Origin: Falsiroseomonas sp044341625
GTDB lineage: Bacteria; Pseudomonadota; Alphaproteobacteria; Acetobacterales; Acetobacteraceae
Direction of reading: 5' to 3'
Assembly (NCBI GenBank): GCA_044341625.1
Contig: JBIIRI010000004.1
Location: 1 to 53,602 of the forward strand
DNA: 53,602 nt
Made by a program: the position numbers and the translations under genes
Shown here: positions 23,065 to 31,710 of the stretch, one piece after another
Layout: each line of letters begins with the position of its first letter
Position numbering within the stretch: the first letter of the stretch is position 1
Notes under the pieces: model-generated
What the model saw: the letters and a program-made list of their open reading frames with translations, nothing else
Told to the model about the DNA's origin: nothing
The model's database searches: none

Positions 23065-23805
23065 TCAGGATGCGGCGCCGCGCGACGCCAACGCCTCCTC
23101 CGCCCCCGGCCCGTCCCAGCCGGCGATCGCCTCCAGCGCATCGCGGTCGAGGATGTCGAGCCGCCCCTTCTGGAGCGTCGCGATCCCATCCTTCCGCAGC
23201 ACCGCCAGGGCGCGGTTGGCGTGCTCCACCGACAGGCCCAGCGCATCGGCCAAATGCGCCTGCTTCAACGGGATCGGCCCACCACGTGGATCTCCGCCGC
23301 CGCGGCGCAGCAGGCGGCCATGCAGTTCCAGCAGCAGATGCGCCACACGCCCCACCGCGTCGCGGCGGCCGAGGCTCGTCAGGCGTTCGCGCAGCCTGGC
23401 GCGTTCGCGCATCAGGCCATCCGCATAGGCCATGGCCAGAGACGGCTCATGCCCCATGAAGTCGCAAAGCCGGTCGCGGGACAGGATGCAGAAGGACGCA
23501 TCGGTCAGCGCCTCCACCTCGGCGCCATCCTCGGTGCGCTCCACCAGATCGCCGGGCAGGTGGAAATCCAGCACCTGCCGCCGTCCGTCCTGCGTCGCCG
23601 TCCAGCTGAAGGCCCAGCCCGCATAGAGGGTGAAGACGCGGTCGCGAATTCCCTCTCCCGCACGCACCAGCCGCACACCCGAACGGATACGGGCGATCTC
23701 TCCCACCCTGGCCTGCGGGATCACCCGGAACAGGGCGAAGGGCCGCACGGCGCAGGCGGCGCATGCCCCGGGCAGGGGTGTCAATGTCGTGGTGCTTCGG
23801 CTCAT
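23065..23805 (-). CDS. Crp/Fnr family transcription regulator
   Basis: A 246-residue regulator: an N-terminal cyclic-nucleotide-type beta barrel (FTLYAGWAFSW, GRRQVLDFHLPGDLV), a long dimer helix, and a C-terminal winged helix-turn-helix (PIPLKQAHLADALGLSVEHANRALAVLRKDG), with Glu and Arg placed as in FNR/FixK-type DNA readers. N-terminal Cys residues occur as CAAC, and one more Cys lies in ASFCILS. That is fewer than the four needed for an FNR iron-sulfur cluster, so oxygen sensing by that means is doubtful. The start at 23805 (MSRSTTTL) is favoured over an in-frame ATG 32 codons upstream that adds only basic, unconserved residues. It is divergent from the MBL-monooxygenase genes and could control them. 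Confidence 0.9.
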   Translation of the reverse strand: MSRSTTTLTPLPGACAACAVRPFALFRVIPQARVGEIARIRSGVRLVRAGEGIRDRVFTLYAGWAFSWTATQDGRRQVLDFHLPGDLVERTEDGAEVEALTDASFCILSRDRLCDFMGHEPSLAMAYADGLMRERARLRERLTSLGRRDAVGRVAHLLLELHGRLLRRGGGDPRGGPIPLKQAHLADALGLSVEHANRALAVLRKDGIATLQKGRLDILDRDALEAIAGWDGPGAEEALASRGAAS

Positions 23806-23922
23806 CTTGGCCTTTGCCTTCCCCAACCGAGGCCGGACGCCGCCGCCGCGGAAGCCTTCCGACAGAGGCAAGCTAACGCCCCGCCAGCCGCGATGAAACA
23901 CGCAACTGCGTCACACCTTCGA

Positions 23923-23938
23923 CTCACGCGATCGTGAG
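23923..23938. promoter_or_regulatory. Inverted repeat in the divergent crp/fnr-MBL intergenic region
   Basis: CTCACG and CGTGAG, six-base perfect arms around CGAT, lie about midway in the 232 bases between the regulator gene and the MBL-fold gene. The size and symmetry suit a dimeric regulator, but the sequence is not a consensus FNR or CRP box, so the operator role is a guess. Confidence 0.35.
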
Positions 23939-24037
23939 GCGGTCATGGGTCCGGCGGCGACCTTCGGGCCAGGCGGTGAGTTCCGCTTGCCCTGGGCAGC
24001 GGGCGTGGCACCCTGAAGCTGGGACAAGGAAAGCGTC

Positions 24038-25018
24038 ATGTCTGGATTCGCCTCGACCAACGACCTCGCCGCGAAGAACATCTCCTTCGACGAGCTGGCG
24101 CCCGGCCTCTATGCCTATACGGCGGAAGGCGACCCGAATTCGGGCGTGCTGGTCGGGCCCGATGGCGTCGTGGTGGTGGACGCGCAGGCGACGCCCATCA
24201 TGGCGCAGGATGTGATCGCGCGGCTGCGCGGCGTCACCGACAAGCCGGTCACGCAGGTCGTGCTCAGCCACTACCATGCGGTGCGCGTGCTTGGCGTTGC
24301 GGGCTACGGCAAGCCGATGGTCATCGCCTCGGATGCGACGCGCGCGCTGATCGTGGAACGCGGGCAGCAGGATATGGACAGCGAGATCGGGCGGTTCCCG
24401 CGCCTGTTCCGCGGCAAGGAAACGATCCCCGGCCTCACCTGGCCCACGCACAGCTTCGGCAAGGCCATGACGCTGTGGCTGGGCGAAAGGGAAGCGCAGG
24501 TGATCCAGATCGGCCGCAGCCACACCGCCGGCGACACCGTGGTGTGGTGCCCGAAGGAAAAGGTGCTGTTCGCCGGCGACACGGTGGAATTCGGCGCCAC
24601 GCCCTATTGCGGCGACGCGCATTTCGCGGACTGGCCCGCGACGCTCGATGCGATCAGTGCGCTGGGCGCGGAAAAGATGGTGCCCGGCCGCGGCCGCGCC
24701 CTGCTGACCAGGGCCGATTGCGCCGAGGCGATCGCGGGCACGCGCGCCTTCACCTCCGACCTGTTCGGCCGGGTGCGGCAGGGGGTCGCGAAAGGCTGGA
24801 GGCTGAAGGACATCTACGACGACACGATGAACTTCATGCGCCCGCGCTACGGCCATTGGGTGATCTTCGAGCATTGCATGCCCTTCAACGTGACCCGCGC
24901 CTTCGACGAGGCGCAGGGCCTCGACCACCCGCGCATCTGGACCGCCGAGCGCGATGTCGAGATGTGGAAGGCGCTGGAGCACGGGACGGAGATGAAATCC
25001 GCCGAGATCCGCGGCTGA
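24038..25018 (+). CDS. MBL-fold metallo-hydrolase with atypical metal motif
   Basis: A 326-residue metallo-beta-lactamase-fold protein. Motif 1 reads HYHAVR in VVLSHYHAVRVLG instead of the usual HxHxDH, so two of the normal zinc ligands (Asp and His) are replaced. Other ligand regions are kept: IGRSHTAGDTVVW (His) and LFAGDTVEFG (bridging Asp), and a late His occurs in YGHWVIFEHCMPF. The N-terminal part shows NSGVLVGPDGVVVVDAQATP. It may hold one metal. The start has AAGGAAAG five bases upstream. It is two bases ahead of a flavin monooxygenase and with DUF2783 forms a three-gene unit, so it probably hydrolyses a product of that oxygenase, which is inference from context. Confidence 0.88.
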   Translation: MSGFASTNDLAAKNISFDELAPGLYAYTAEGDPNSGVLVGPDGVVVVDAQATPIMAQDVIARLRGVTDKPVTQVVLSHYHAVRVLGVAGYGKPMVIASDATRALIVERGQQDMDSEIGRFPRLFRGKETIPGLTWPTHSFGKAMTLWLGEREAQVIQIGRSHTAGDTVVWCPKEKVLFAGDTVEFGATPYCGDAHFADWPATLDAISALGAEKMVPGRGRALLTRADCAEAIAGTRAFTSDLFGRVRQGVAKGWRLKDIYDDTMNFMRPRYGHWVIFEHCMPFNVTRAFDEAQGLDHPRIWTAERDVEMWKALEHGTEMKSAEIRG

Positions 25019-25020
25019 CC

Positions 25021-26649
25021 ATGCCGTCCACCTACGCCCAGCCGCGCTACGCCGCGGCGCCCACGCCGAGCGAGCCGGAGCGCCACCCCGTCGTGGTCGC
25101 CGGCGCCGGGCTGGTGGGGCTCACGCTCGCGCTCGATCTGGCGCAGCGCGGCGTGCGGGTGGTGGTGCTCGACGACGACGACACGGTGAGCCTTGGCAGC
25201 CGCGCGATTTGCTTCGCCAAGCGCACGCTGGAAATCTTCGGCCGCCTCGGGCTCGGCGCGCGGTTTCTCGACAAGGGGATCACCTGGAAGACCGGCCGCG
25301 TCTTCCACGGCAGCCGCGAAGCCTACGCCTTCGACCTGCTGCCGGAGGAAGGGCACGAATACCCGGCCTTCGTGAACCTGCAGCAATACTACGCCGAGGA
25401 ATGGCTGGTTCAGGCCTGCATCGCCGCGGGCGTCGACCTGCGGTGGAAGCACCGCATCGCGCGGGTCGAGCACGATGCGGACGGCGCGACGCTGGCCATC
25501 GAGACGCCGGATGGCGGATACGGATTGCGTACCGATTGGCTGCTGGCCTGCGACGGCGCGCGCAGCTTCATCAGGGACAGCCTCGGCCTGCCCTTCACGG
25601 GGCAGGTCTTCCGGGACCGCTTCCTCATCGCCGATGTCGTGATCCGCGGCGATGTCCAATTCCCGACAGAGCGCTGGTTCTGGTTCGATCCGCCCTTCCA
25701 TCCCGGCCGGTCCGTGCTGCTTCACAAGCAGCCGGACAATGTCTGGCGCATCGACTTCCAACTAGGCTGGGACTGCGACCCGGAGGCGGAGAAGCAACCG
25801 GAGAAGGTGATCCCGCGCGTCGCCGCGATGCTCGGCGCCGATGTGCCCTTCGAACTGGAATGGGTCAGCGTCTACACCTTCCGCTGCCGCCGGCTGGAAC
25901 GCTTCCGCCACGGCCGGGTGATCTTTGCCGGCGACGCGGCGCACCAGGTGAGCCCCTTCGGCGCGCGCGGCGGCAATTCCGGCGTGCAGGATGCCGACAA
26001 CCTCGGCTGGAAGCTGGCCTTGGTGCTGGCTGGCCGCGCGCCGGCGACGCTGCTCGACAGCTATGAAGCGGAACGCGTGGCGGCGGCGGATGAGAACATC
26101 CTGCACTCCACGCGCAGCACCGATTTCATCGCACCGAAGCATGAGGCGGCGCGCGCCTATCGCGATGCGGTGCTGGAACTGGCGGCCCAGCACGCCTTCG
26201 CGCGCCCGCTGGTGAATTCCGGCCGTCTGTCGCGCCCGACCGCCTATGCCGAGAGCCCGTTGAACGGCGGCGCGGGCTGGCCGGGCGGCACGCCGCCCGG
26301 CGCACCCGCCCCCGATGCGCCCGTGCTGCTGGACGGCACGCCAGGCTGGCTGCTGCGCCACATCGGCGACGGGTTCACGCTGCTGGTCTTCGGCCCGCCC
26401 GACGCGGCGCTGGCCGCGGCGCTGCCGGCCGGCGTCGTGGCGCTGTTCGTGACGGCAGAGGAAACACCGGGCGCGCTTTGGGACCATGCGGGTCTTGCCA
26501 CCGCCCGCTTCGCCGCGCCGCGCGGCGGGGCGGTGCTGCTGCGCCCGGACCAGCACGTCGCGGCGCGCTTCGCCGCACCCGATCCGGCGGCGCTGCGCGC
26601 GGCATTCGACCGCGCCCTGGGGCACGGCATGGCGGAGCTACCCGCATGA
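25021..26649 (+). CDS. FAD-dependent aromatic monooxygenase
   Basis: A 542-residue class A flavoprotein monooxygenase of the PheA/MhpA type, adding hydroxyl to aromatic or polycyclic substrates with NAD(P)H and oxygen. Domains: the N-terminal Rossmann FAD site VVVAGAGLVGLTLALDLAQRG (about residue 25), the DG fingerprint LLACDGARSFIRDSLG (about residue 180), the GD motif GRVIFAGDAAHQVSPFGARGG (about residue 305), and a C-terminal thioredoxin-like domain (from about residue 440: LLDGTPGWLLRHIGDGFTLLVFG). There is no thioredoxin active-site Cys pair. Start ATG 25021 follows the MBL stop by two bases, and its own stop overlaps the DUF2783 start. The substrate cannot be named from sequence. Confidence 0.92.
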   Translation: MPSTYAQPRYAAAPTPSEPERHPVVVAGAGLVGLTLALDLAQRGVRVVVLDDDDTVSLGSRAICFAKRTLEIFGRLGLGARFLDKGITWKTGRVFHGSREAYAFDLLPEEGHEYPAFVNLQQYYAEEWLVQACIAAGVDLRWKHRIARVEHDADGATLAIETPDGGYGLRTDWLLACDGARSFIRDSLGLPFTGQVFRDRFLIADVVIRGDVQFPTERWFWFDPPFHPGRSVLLHKQPDNVWRIDFQLGWDCDPEAEKQPEKVIPRVAAMLGADVPFELEWVSVYTFRCRRLERFRHGRVIFAGDAAHQVSPFGARGGNSGVQDADNLGWKLALVLAGRAPATLLDSYEAERVAAADENILHSTRSTDFIAPKHEAARAYRDAVLELAAQHAFARPLVNSGRLSRPTAYAESPLNGGAGWPGGTPPGAPAPDAPVLLDGTPGWLLRHIGDGFTLLVFGPPDAALAAALPAGVVALFVTAEETPGALWDHAGLATARFAAPRGGAVLLRPDQHVAARFAAPDPAALRAAFDRALGHGMAELPA

Positions 26650-26843
26650 GCCTTGATACCACTCCACGCCTCGCCGATCCCGATGCGCTGTTCGCGCTGT
26701 TGGTCGCGGCGCATCAAGGGCTGGATGCGGAAGCGTCCCGCCGGCTGGATGCAAGGCTGGTGCTGCTGCTGGCGAACCACATCGGGGACATGGATACGCT
26801 GCGGCAGGCGATCGCGCTGGCGAAGGACAGCGCACGAGGCTGA
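26646..26843 (+). CDS. DUF2783 family small protein
   Basis: A 65-residue alpha-helical protein matching DUF2783, a short family with no known function: DPDALFALLVAAHQGLDAEASRRLDARLVLLLANHIGD, then LRQAIALAKDSA. It has no signal peptide or metal-binding residues. Its ATG overlaps the monooxygenase TGA (ATGA), so it is co-translated. DUF2783 proteins commonly occur beside such flavin monooxygenases, so it may be a small subunit or chaperone for the enzyme. Confidence 0.82.
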   Translation: MSLDTTPRLADPDALFALLVAAHQGLDAEASRRLDARLVLLLANHIGDMDTLRQAIALAKDSARG

Positions 26844-26860
26844 AGGGCGTCGCAGCCGGA

Positions 26861-27463
26861 TCAGCGCAGCCCGGCCAGAAAGGCCTGTTCGACGGCGGCG
26901 AAGGCATCGGCCAGGGCGGCCTCCATCGCCGCGGCCTCGGCAGGGGCATCCGCGCCGGTCGTCAGCGGCGCGCGGCCCTCCACGTCGAAGGTGGTCAGCA
27001 CGCGTGTCGATGCGCCGCGTTCCAGCAGCAGCACGCCAGCGATGCCCGCGCGAGCCTCGCCCCTCGCGGGGAGAGTCTCCAGCCGCGTCAGCTGCGCTTC
27101 CAGGACCAGCGTGTGATCCGCCCGGCTGCCCGGCGCAACGACGGCGGCAAACAGGCCCGAGGCCTGCAGCCAGTTCCGCAACGCGCGCTCCGCCAGGTCG
27201 GCCGGTGGGGCCAGCCATTCGTCATAGGGCGCGATGTCGAACCCACCATCGGTGCGCGCGCGCCGCAGGCCCAGCTCCTGCAGGCCGGGCACGCCGCGCA
27301 GGTGACGCAGCAGCAGCACGCCGGCGCCGCGCGGCGCGGCACGGCGCTGCGGGCGCTGCGGGTTCAGGTCGAAGCGGCGCACCGGCACATGAGGCCGGTC
27401 GGGGAACACCGAGCAACCCGTCAGGACAAGCGCGAGGGGCAGGAGCAGGCCGCGGCGGATCAT
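26861..27463 (-). CDS. Mla/MCE-system auxiliary lipoprotein
   Basis: A 200-residue outer-membrane-type lipoprotein that fits the ABC-transport auxiliary family (PqiC/MlaA-like helpers of MCE systems). The lipobox is LVLTGCS with Cys17. Family-like parts are FDLNPQRP near the N-terminus, GVLLLRHLRGVPGLQELGLRR, and DIAPYDEWLAPPADLAERALRNWL, typical of the ABC_trans_aux region YxxxRWA. The C-terminal Ala-rich helix ends AFLAGLR. Its ATG overlaps the MCE-protein stop by four bases, making it the last gene of a four-gene transporter operon. It is probably periplasmic and anchored, and passes lipids between MCE assembly and outer membrane. Confidence 0.85.
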   Translation of the reverse strand: MIRRGLLLPLALVLTGCSVFPDRPHVPVRRFDLNPQRPQRRAAPRGAGVLLLRHLRGVPGLQELGLRRARTDGGFDIAPYDEWLAPPADLAERALRNWLQASGLFAAVVAPGSRADHTLVLEAQLTRLETLPARGEARAGIAGVLLLERGASTRVLTTFDVEGRAPLTTGADAPAEAAAMEAALADAFAAVEQAFLAGLR

Positions 27464-28482
27464 CGGCGCCTTTCGGAGGGTGGCGGTGGCGGTGGCGCGC
27501 CGAAGATCGACTGCGAGGGCGAGGCACGCAGCGCCTCGGCGGTCGCGCGCAGGCTCGCGGTGGTGGCGCGGAGATCGGCCAGGATCGGCACCAGTTCCGA
27601 CTGGATGTCGCTGGTGGTGTGGCGCGCGGTGCGCAGGGTGCGCTCCATGCCGTCGATGGTGGCGGGCAGGCGCTGGGTGGTGCGGCGCAGCTCGTTCGCC
27701 GCCGCGGCAACGCTCGTGATCGCCTCCCGCAGCTCGGGCGCATTGGTGACGCCACGGGCGCCCGCGGCCGCCTCCCGCGCCTCGGCCAGCAGGGCTTCGA
27801 GGGCGCCGCTGTCCATCATCGCGCGCAGATGCGCCACGATCTGCGCCGCTTCCCGCAGCGCGATCGCCAGGTCGCCGTCATTCGCCTGCCGCGACAGCCC
27901 GCTGATGAGCGCCGCCATGTCGGTCACGATCTGCTCGATCGGCATCTGGCTCAGGCGCTCCACCAGCGTCTCCGCCGCGCCGCGCATCTGCGCCACGGTG
28001 GAGGGGATGGCGGGGACGAAGGGAAAGCGCGGCGTCCAGGGCACCGAGACCATCGGGAAGCGGTCCGGGTTCACGAAATCCAGCTCGATATAGTTCACGC
28101 CCGTCAGGCCCTGGGAGCTGATGCGCGCACGCAGCCCGATGGCGATCGCCTCCTGCGCCGTCGGAACCTCGCCGATCCGGGTGGGATCCACGGCGAAGCG
28201 GATGACCACGAGCTGGAAGGCCTCGGTATAGGCCACGCGCTCGGGGCGGCGATATTCGGCGGAGGCGAGGCCGATCTCCACCACCCGGCCGATCGGCACG
28301 CCGCGATATCGCACCGGCGCCCCGACATCGAGGCCTTGGACGGATTCGCGTGAATAGGTCTCGAGCATGACCATCGGCCCGCCGGACCGCTGGCCCAGAA
28401 GGAACACCACGAACAGCGTCGCGAGCAGAAGCCCCGCCAGCACCAGCAGGCCAACGCGGAGATAGAGGGCGGAGGACTTCAT
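27460..28482 (-). CDS. MCE/MlaD family lipid-transport protein
   Basis: A 340-residue periplasmic protein with one N-terminal membrane helix (LYLRVGLLVLAGLLLATLFVVF) and a single MCE domain (about residues 35-115: VQGLDVGAPVRYRGVPIGRVVEIGL, then ARISSQGLTGVNYIELDF). A long helical region rich in Ala and Leu follows (residues ~150-310), then a Pro-rich end GAPPPPPPSERRR. Such helices form a channel or needle in hexameric MCE rings. Start ATG 28482 overlaps the MlaF stop and the stop overlaps the lipoprotein start. With the neighbours it should move phospholipids between inner and outer membranes. Confidence 0.92.
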   Translation of the reverse strand: MKSSALYLRVGLLVLAGLLLATLFVVFLLGQRSGGPMVMLETYSRESVQGLDVGAPVRYRGVPIGRVVEIGLASAEYRRPERVAYTEAFQLVVIRFAVDPTRIGEVPTAQEAIAIGLRARISSQGLTGVNYIELDFVNPDRFPMVSVPWTPRFPFVPAIPSTVAQMRGAAETLVERLSQMPIEQIVTDMAALISGLSRQANDGDLAIALREAAQIVAHLRAMMDSGALEALLAEAREAAAGARGVTNAPELREAITSVAAAANELRRTTQRLPATIDGMERTLRTARHTTSDIQSELVPILADLRATTASLRATAEALRASPSQSIFGAPPPPPPSERRR

Positions 28483-29246
28483 GCCGCCTCGCGCCGGAAG
28501 AAGCCGCGCACGGTCGGGTGCGTGCTCTCGTCGCGCAGCCGGCGCGGATCGCCTTCCGCGATCACCCCCTGCGCGTCGCGGTCCAGCATGATGCAGCGGT
28601 CGCCGATCGCGAGGATCGAGGCCAGTTCATGCGTCACCACGACGAAGGTCGTGCCGAGCGAACGCGCCAGGTCCTGGATCAGCGCATCGAGCCCCGCCGA
28701 GGTGACGGGGTCGAGACCCGCCGAGGGCTCGTCCAGGAACAGGATCGGCGGGTCGAGCGCCAGCGCGCGCGCAATGCCTGCCCGCTTGAGCATGCCGCCC
28801 GAGACCTCGGACGGCAGCCGCCCAGCGGCTTCCGACAGGCCGACCAGGCCGAGCTTCGCGCGCGCCACCTCGGCCCTTGCGGCGGGGGACAGGCGCGTAT
28901 GCTCGGCCAGCGGCATCTCGACATTCTCCAACAAGGTCTGGGATCCGAACAGCGCACCCTGTTGCCACATGACACCGATGCGCCGCAGCAAGGCAAGCTG
29001 ATCGGCGCCCTCGGCCGACCAGACATCGGTGCCGAGGATCGAGATCCTGCCCGCGGCCGGCGGCACCAGCCCAATCATCAGCTTCAGCAGCGTAGACTTG
29101 CCGCAGCCAGATCCGCCGAGGATCACGAAGACCTCGCCGCGCCGCACCTCGAACGACACGTCGCGGAACAGGACACGCGGGCCGAAGGCGGCGGTCAGGT
29201 GTTCCGCCCGGATCACCGGCTCCGACAGGATGGCCGGGCTCGTCAC
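28479..29246 (-). CDS. ABC transporter ATPase, MlaF type
   Basis: A 255-residue ABC ATPase: Walker A LGGSGCGKSTLLKLM at about residue 40, Q-loop VMWQQGALF, signature EVSGGMLKRAGIARAL, Walker B PILFLDEPSAGLDP and H-loop VVTHEL. The GGM in the signature region and the sequence QGALFGS fit the MlaF/Ttg2A family, which powers lipid transfer by the MlaE permease. There is no additional domain. It overlaps the MlaE gene (stop at its start, four bases) and the MCE gene at the other end, so the operon is tightly coupled. Confidence 0.94.
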   Translation of the reverse strand: MTSPAILSEPVIRAEHLTAAFGPRVLFRDVSFEVRRGEVFVILGGSGCGKSTLLKLMIGLVPPAAGRISILGTDVWSAEGADQLALLRRIGVMWQQGALFGSQTLLENVEMPLAEHTRLSPAARAEVARAKLGLVGLSEAAGRLPSEVSGGMLKRAGIARALALDPPILFLDEPSAGLDPVTSAGLDALIQDLARSLGTTFVVVTHELASILAIGDRCIMLDRDAQGVIAEGDPRRLRDESTHPTVRGFFRREAA

Positions 29247-30358
29247 AGCCCCAGCCTCTCATAGGCGACGGCGAAGACGCCATCGAGCAGGATGATGGCG
29301 ACGATGCCGCCCACCACCGCGGCCGTCGCCGCATCGCCGACCGCGCGCGGCCCGCGCCCGGCGCCGAGACCGGCGCGGCAGCCGATGGCGCCGATCGCCA
29401 GCCCGAACACCGCCGCCTTCGCCAGCCCGCCCAGCAGGTCCGACAGTTGGAGCCACGACGAAAGCTGCTGCAGCACCGTGTTCAGCGGGAAGCCGAGCAG
29501 GCCCATGATCATCGCCATGCCCGCCAGCCCCGCCAGCGTCAGCAGCAGCGACAGCACCGGCATGACCAGCATCCCCGCCAGCACACGCGGCAGCACCAGC
29601 AGCGCCATCGGGTCGATGCCCATCACGCGCAGCGCCGCCACTTCCTCATTCACGCTCATCGTGCCGAGTTCAGCCGCGTAGGCGCTGCCGGTGCGCCCCG
29701 CGAGGATCACACCCGCCATCAGCGGTCCCAATTCGCGCAGCAGCGAGATGCCGACCAGGTTCGGGACGAAGATCTCCGCCCCGAAGCGCCGCAGCGGGAT
29801 GGCCGATTGGAAGGCCAGGATCACGCCCAGCAGGAAGCCGAGCAGGATCGTGAGCGGGAAGGCGCGCGTGCCGGCCTCGTCCAGGTGGCGCAGAAGCTCG
29901 CGCAGGCGGAGCCGCGCGGGATTGAGTAGCGTCCGCACCGCCGTGACCGTCAATTCGCCGAGGAAGGCGACGCCGTCGCGCGCCGCCAGCCCGCCATCCC
30001 ACACGGCCTGCCCGATCCGCGCCACCGGCGACAGCCCCCGCTCCGGCTTCGGCCGGGGTGCGGCCAGCGCGGCCCGGACGCGTTCCAGGACCGAGGCCAC
30101 GGCAGGTGTCGCGCCGCGGATCGCATTGCCCGCTGCCGCACCCTCCGCGGTCAGCAGCAGCGTCGCCCCGGTGGTGTCCAGCGCGTCGAGCCGCGCGATG
30201 TCGAGCACGGCCGGGCCCTTGGCGGCTGCGGCGATAAGCTGCGGCCACAGTGTCGCCGCCGCCTCGGTATCCAGGCGGCCGGAGAGGGCGAGCACGGTCG
30301 TCCCCGCTTCCTCATGCGTGTCGAAGGCGCCGGGCGGCGGGGCTTCATCTGCGGCCAT
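29243..30358 (-). CDS. MlaE-type permease with N-terminal STAS domain
   Basis: A 371-residue protein. Residues ~15-105 form a STAS-like domain (TVLALSGRLDTEAAATLWPQ, VLDIARLDALDTTGATLLL) and residues ~150-371 are the MlaE permease with about five membrane helices (ILLGFLLGVILAFQSAIPL, ELGPLMAGVILAGRTGSAYA, ELGTMSVNEEVAALRVMGID). The MlaE hallmark RELGPL and GTMSVNEEVxAL are both present. In E. coli the STAS protein MlaB is separate; here it is fused, replacing MlaB. It is the first gene of the leftward MlaE-F-D-lipoprotein operon. Confidence 0.93.
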   Translation of the reverse strand: MAADEAPPPGAFDTHEEAGTTVLALSGRLDTEAAATLWPQLIAAAAKGPAVLDIARLDALDTTGATLLLTAEGAAAGNAIRGATPAVASVLERVRAALAAPRPKPERGLSPVARIGQAVWDGGLAARDGVAFLGELTVTAVRTLLNPARLRLRELLRHLDEAGTRAFPLTILLGFLLGVILAFQSAIPLRRFGAEIFVPNLVGISLLRELGPLMAGVILAGRTGSAYAAELGTMSVNEEVAALRVMGIDPMALLVLPRVLAGMLVMPVLSLLLTLAGLAGMAMIMGLLGFPLNTVLQQLSSWLQLSDLLGGLAKAAVFGLAIGAIGCRAGLGAGRGPRAVGDAATAAVVGGIVAIILLDGVFAVAYERLGL

Positions 30359-30391
30359 CGCCGCATCAAGTCGGCGAGGCGGGCCCTTCGG

Positions 30392-31639
30392 TCAACCCGC
30401 CAGCGCATGCCGGGCGGCGGCGACGCCGGACAGCCAGGCGCCGCCCACCGTCCCGGCCAGCCCGTCATGGCAGGCCTCCCCGGCCAGGCAGAGCCTTCCA
30501 TCGGCGAGCGGCGCCGCCAGGACCGCGCGCGCGGCCGCCGCGCCGACCCGGGCATGGCTATAGACGCCGCGCGACCAGGGATCGCTCCGCCAGGCGGACA
30601 CAGCAGCGCCCGGGCGGAAGGCATGGGCAGCCCGTGCGCCGAGCCGCGCGGCGATCTCGGCGCGCACCAGGGCTTCCGCCGCCGCGGGCCCCTCGCGTTC
30701 CAGCTGCGCGGCCAGGGGGCCGCCAATCCAGGCGCTGGCCACAGGCTCACCGCGTGGCCAGAAGGTGATCGGGATCAATTCCTCGCCGTCCGCGATGCGG
30801 CGGTCGGTGGAGGCGTGGTCGGGCAGGCCGAGCCGGTCATCGCCCACCGCGCGCAGCCCGACCTTGATCGCCGCGCCCAGCGGCAGGTCGTGCGCCGCCA
30901 CCTGCACGGCCAGCGGCAGGGGCGGTTCGAAGCGGATGGCGTTGCCGGCCAGCAGGCTCGTCGGCACGGTGCAGACCACGGCCCGGGCGGTGACGCTGCC
31001 GAACGGCCCCTCCGCCACCGCCTGCCGCCCACCCCAGCGCAGCCGGGTCACGGGGGCGTCCAGCATCACCGGCAGCGGCGCCGCCAGCCGCGCGATCAGC
31101 GCGCCGAGCCCACCCGCCGGCAGGAGGTTGGCGCCGCCGAGGAGGTTGGCGTGGAAGTCGCGCAGGCTCATCGCCTCCAGCGGCCAGGCAGCGATCACCT
31201 GGCCCTGCCAGGCGGCGACCGTCGCATCCCAGGGCCCGCCCTGCGGCGCGGCCTGGGCGGCGGGCACATCGGGGCCGGGCGCCGCCGCCCGCGCCGCGAT
31301 TGCCTGTTCGAAGGCGATCCAGGCGGCGTCGTAGGCCGCAACCTCACCGGCCGTCGCGCGGCGCCCATCGAGGAAGGTGACTTCCCGCCGTGCCGCGTCG
31401 CTGTCCTGCAATGCGACGCCCAGCTCCCGCGCCAGGCTGGTCAGCGGGTTGCGCGCGGCATCGTGCAACCAGGTCGCGCCGAGGTCGAAGGGGACCCCGA
31501 GCGAGATGTCGGTCCAGGCCCTGCCGCCGGCACGCGGCCGGGCTTCCAGGATCCGCACGCTGCGGCCAGAAGCAAGCGCCGTCCGCGCCGCCGCGATGCC
31601 CGCCGCGCCGGCTCCGATGATGAGGATGTCGCAGTGCAT
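30392..31639 (-). CDS. Flavin-dependent amine oxidase-like protein
   Basis: A 415-residue FAD protein. The N-terminal dinucleotide site is DILIIGAGAAGIAAARTAL, followed by LEARPRAGGRAWT (the GGR motif of amine oxidases) and DLGATWLHD. A C-terminal FAD-binding part reads LCLAGEACHDGLAGTVGGAWLSG, close to the usual GEAT form. Members of this family deaminate amines, desaturate carotenoids or oxidise amino acids; the substrate cannot be named. No signal peptide is seen. It stands alone, 33 bases from the start of the MlaE gene and 71 bases from the rRNA methyltransferase. Confidence 0.9.
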   Translation of the reverse strand: MHCDILIIGAGAAGIAAARTALASGRSVRILEARPRAGGRAWTDISLGVPFDLGATWLHDAARNPLTSLARELGVALQDSDAARREVTFLDGRRATAGEVAAYDAAWIAFEQAIAARAAAPGPDVPAAQAAPQGGPWDATVAAWQGQVIAAWPLEAMSLRDFHANLLGGANLLPAGGLGALIARLAAPLPVMLDAPVTRLRWGGRQAVAEGPFGSVTARAVVCTVPTSLLAGNAIRFEPPLPLAVQVAAHDLPLGAAIKVGLRAVGDDRLGLPDHASTDRRIADGEELIPITFWPRGEPVASAWIGGPLAAQLEREGPAAAEALVRAEIAARLGARAAHAFRPGAAVSAWRSDPWSRGVYSHARVGAAAARAVLAAPLADGRLCLAGEACHDGLAGTVGGAWLSGVAAARHALAG

Positions 31640-31710
31640 CCCGCCATAGGGCGCGGCCGCGCGGCGGCATGCAACCTCGCTTGCGTGACGGATGGGGTGA
31701 GGCGGTCGCC

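Noticed and set aside
23923..23938. FNR or CRP consensus site
   Set aside because: The arms do not match TTGAT-N4-ATCAA or TGTGA-N6-TCACA, so only a generic palindrome is reported.
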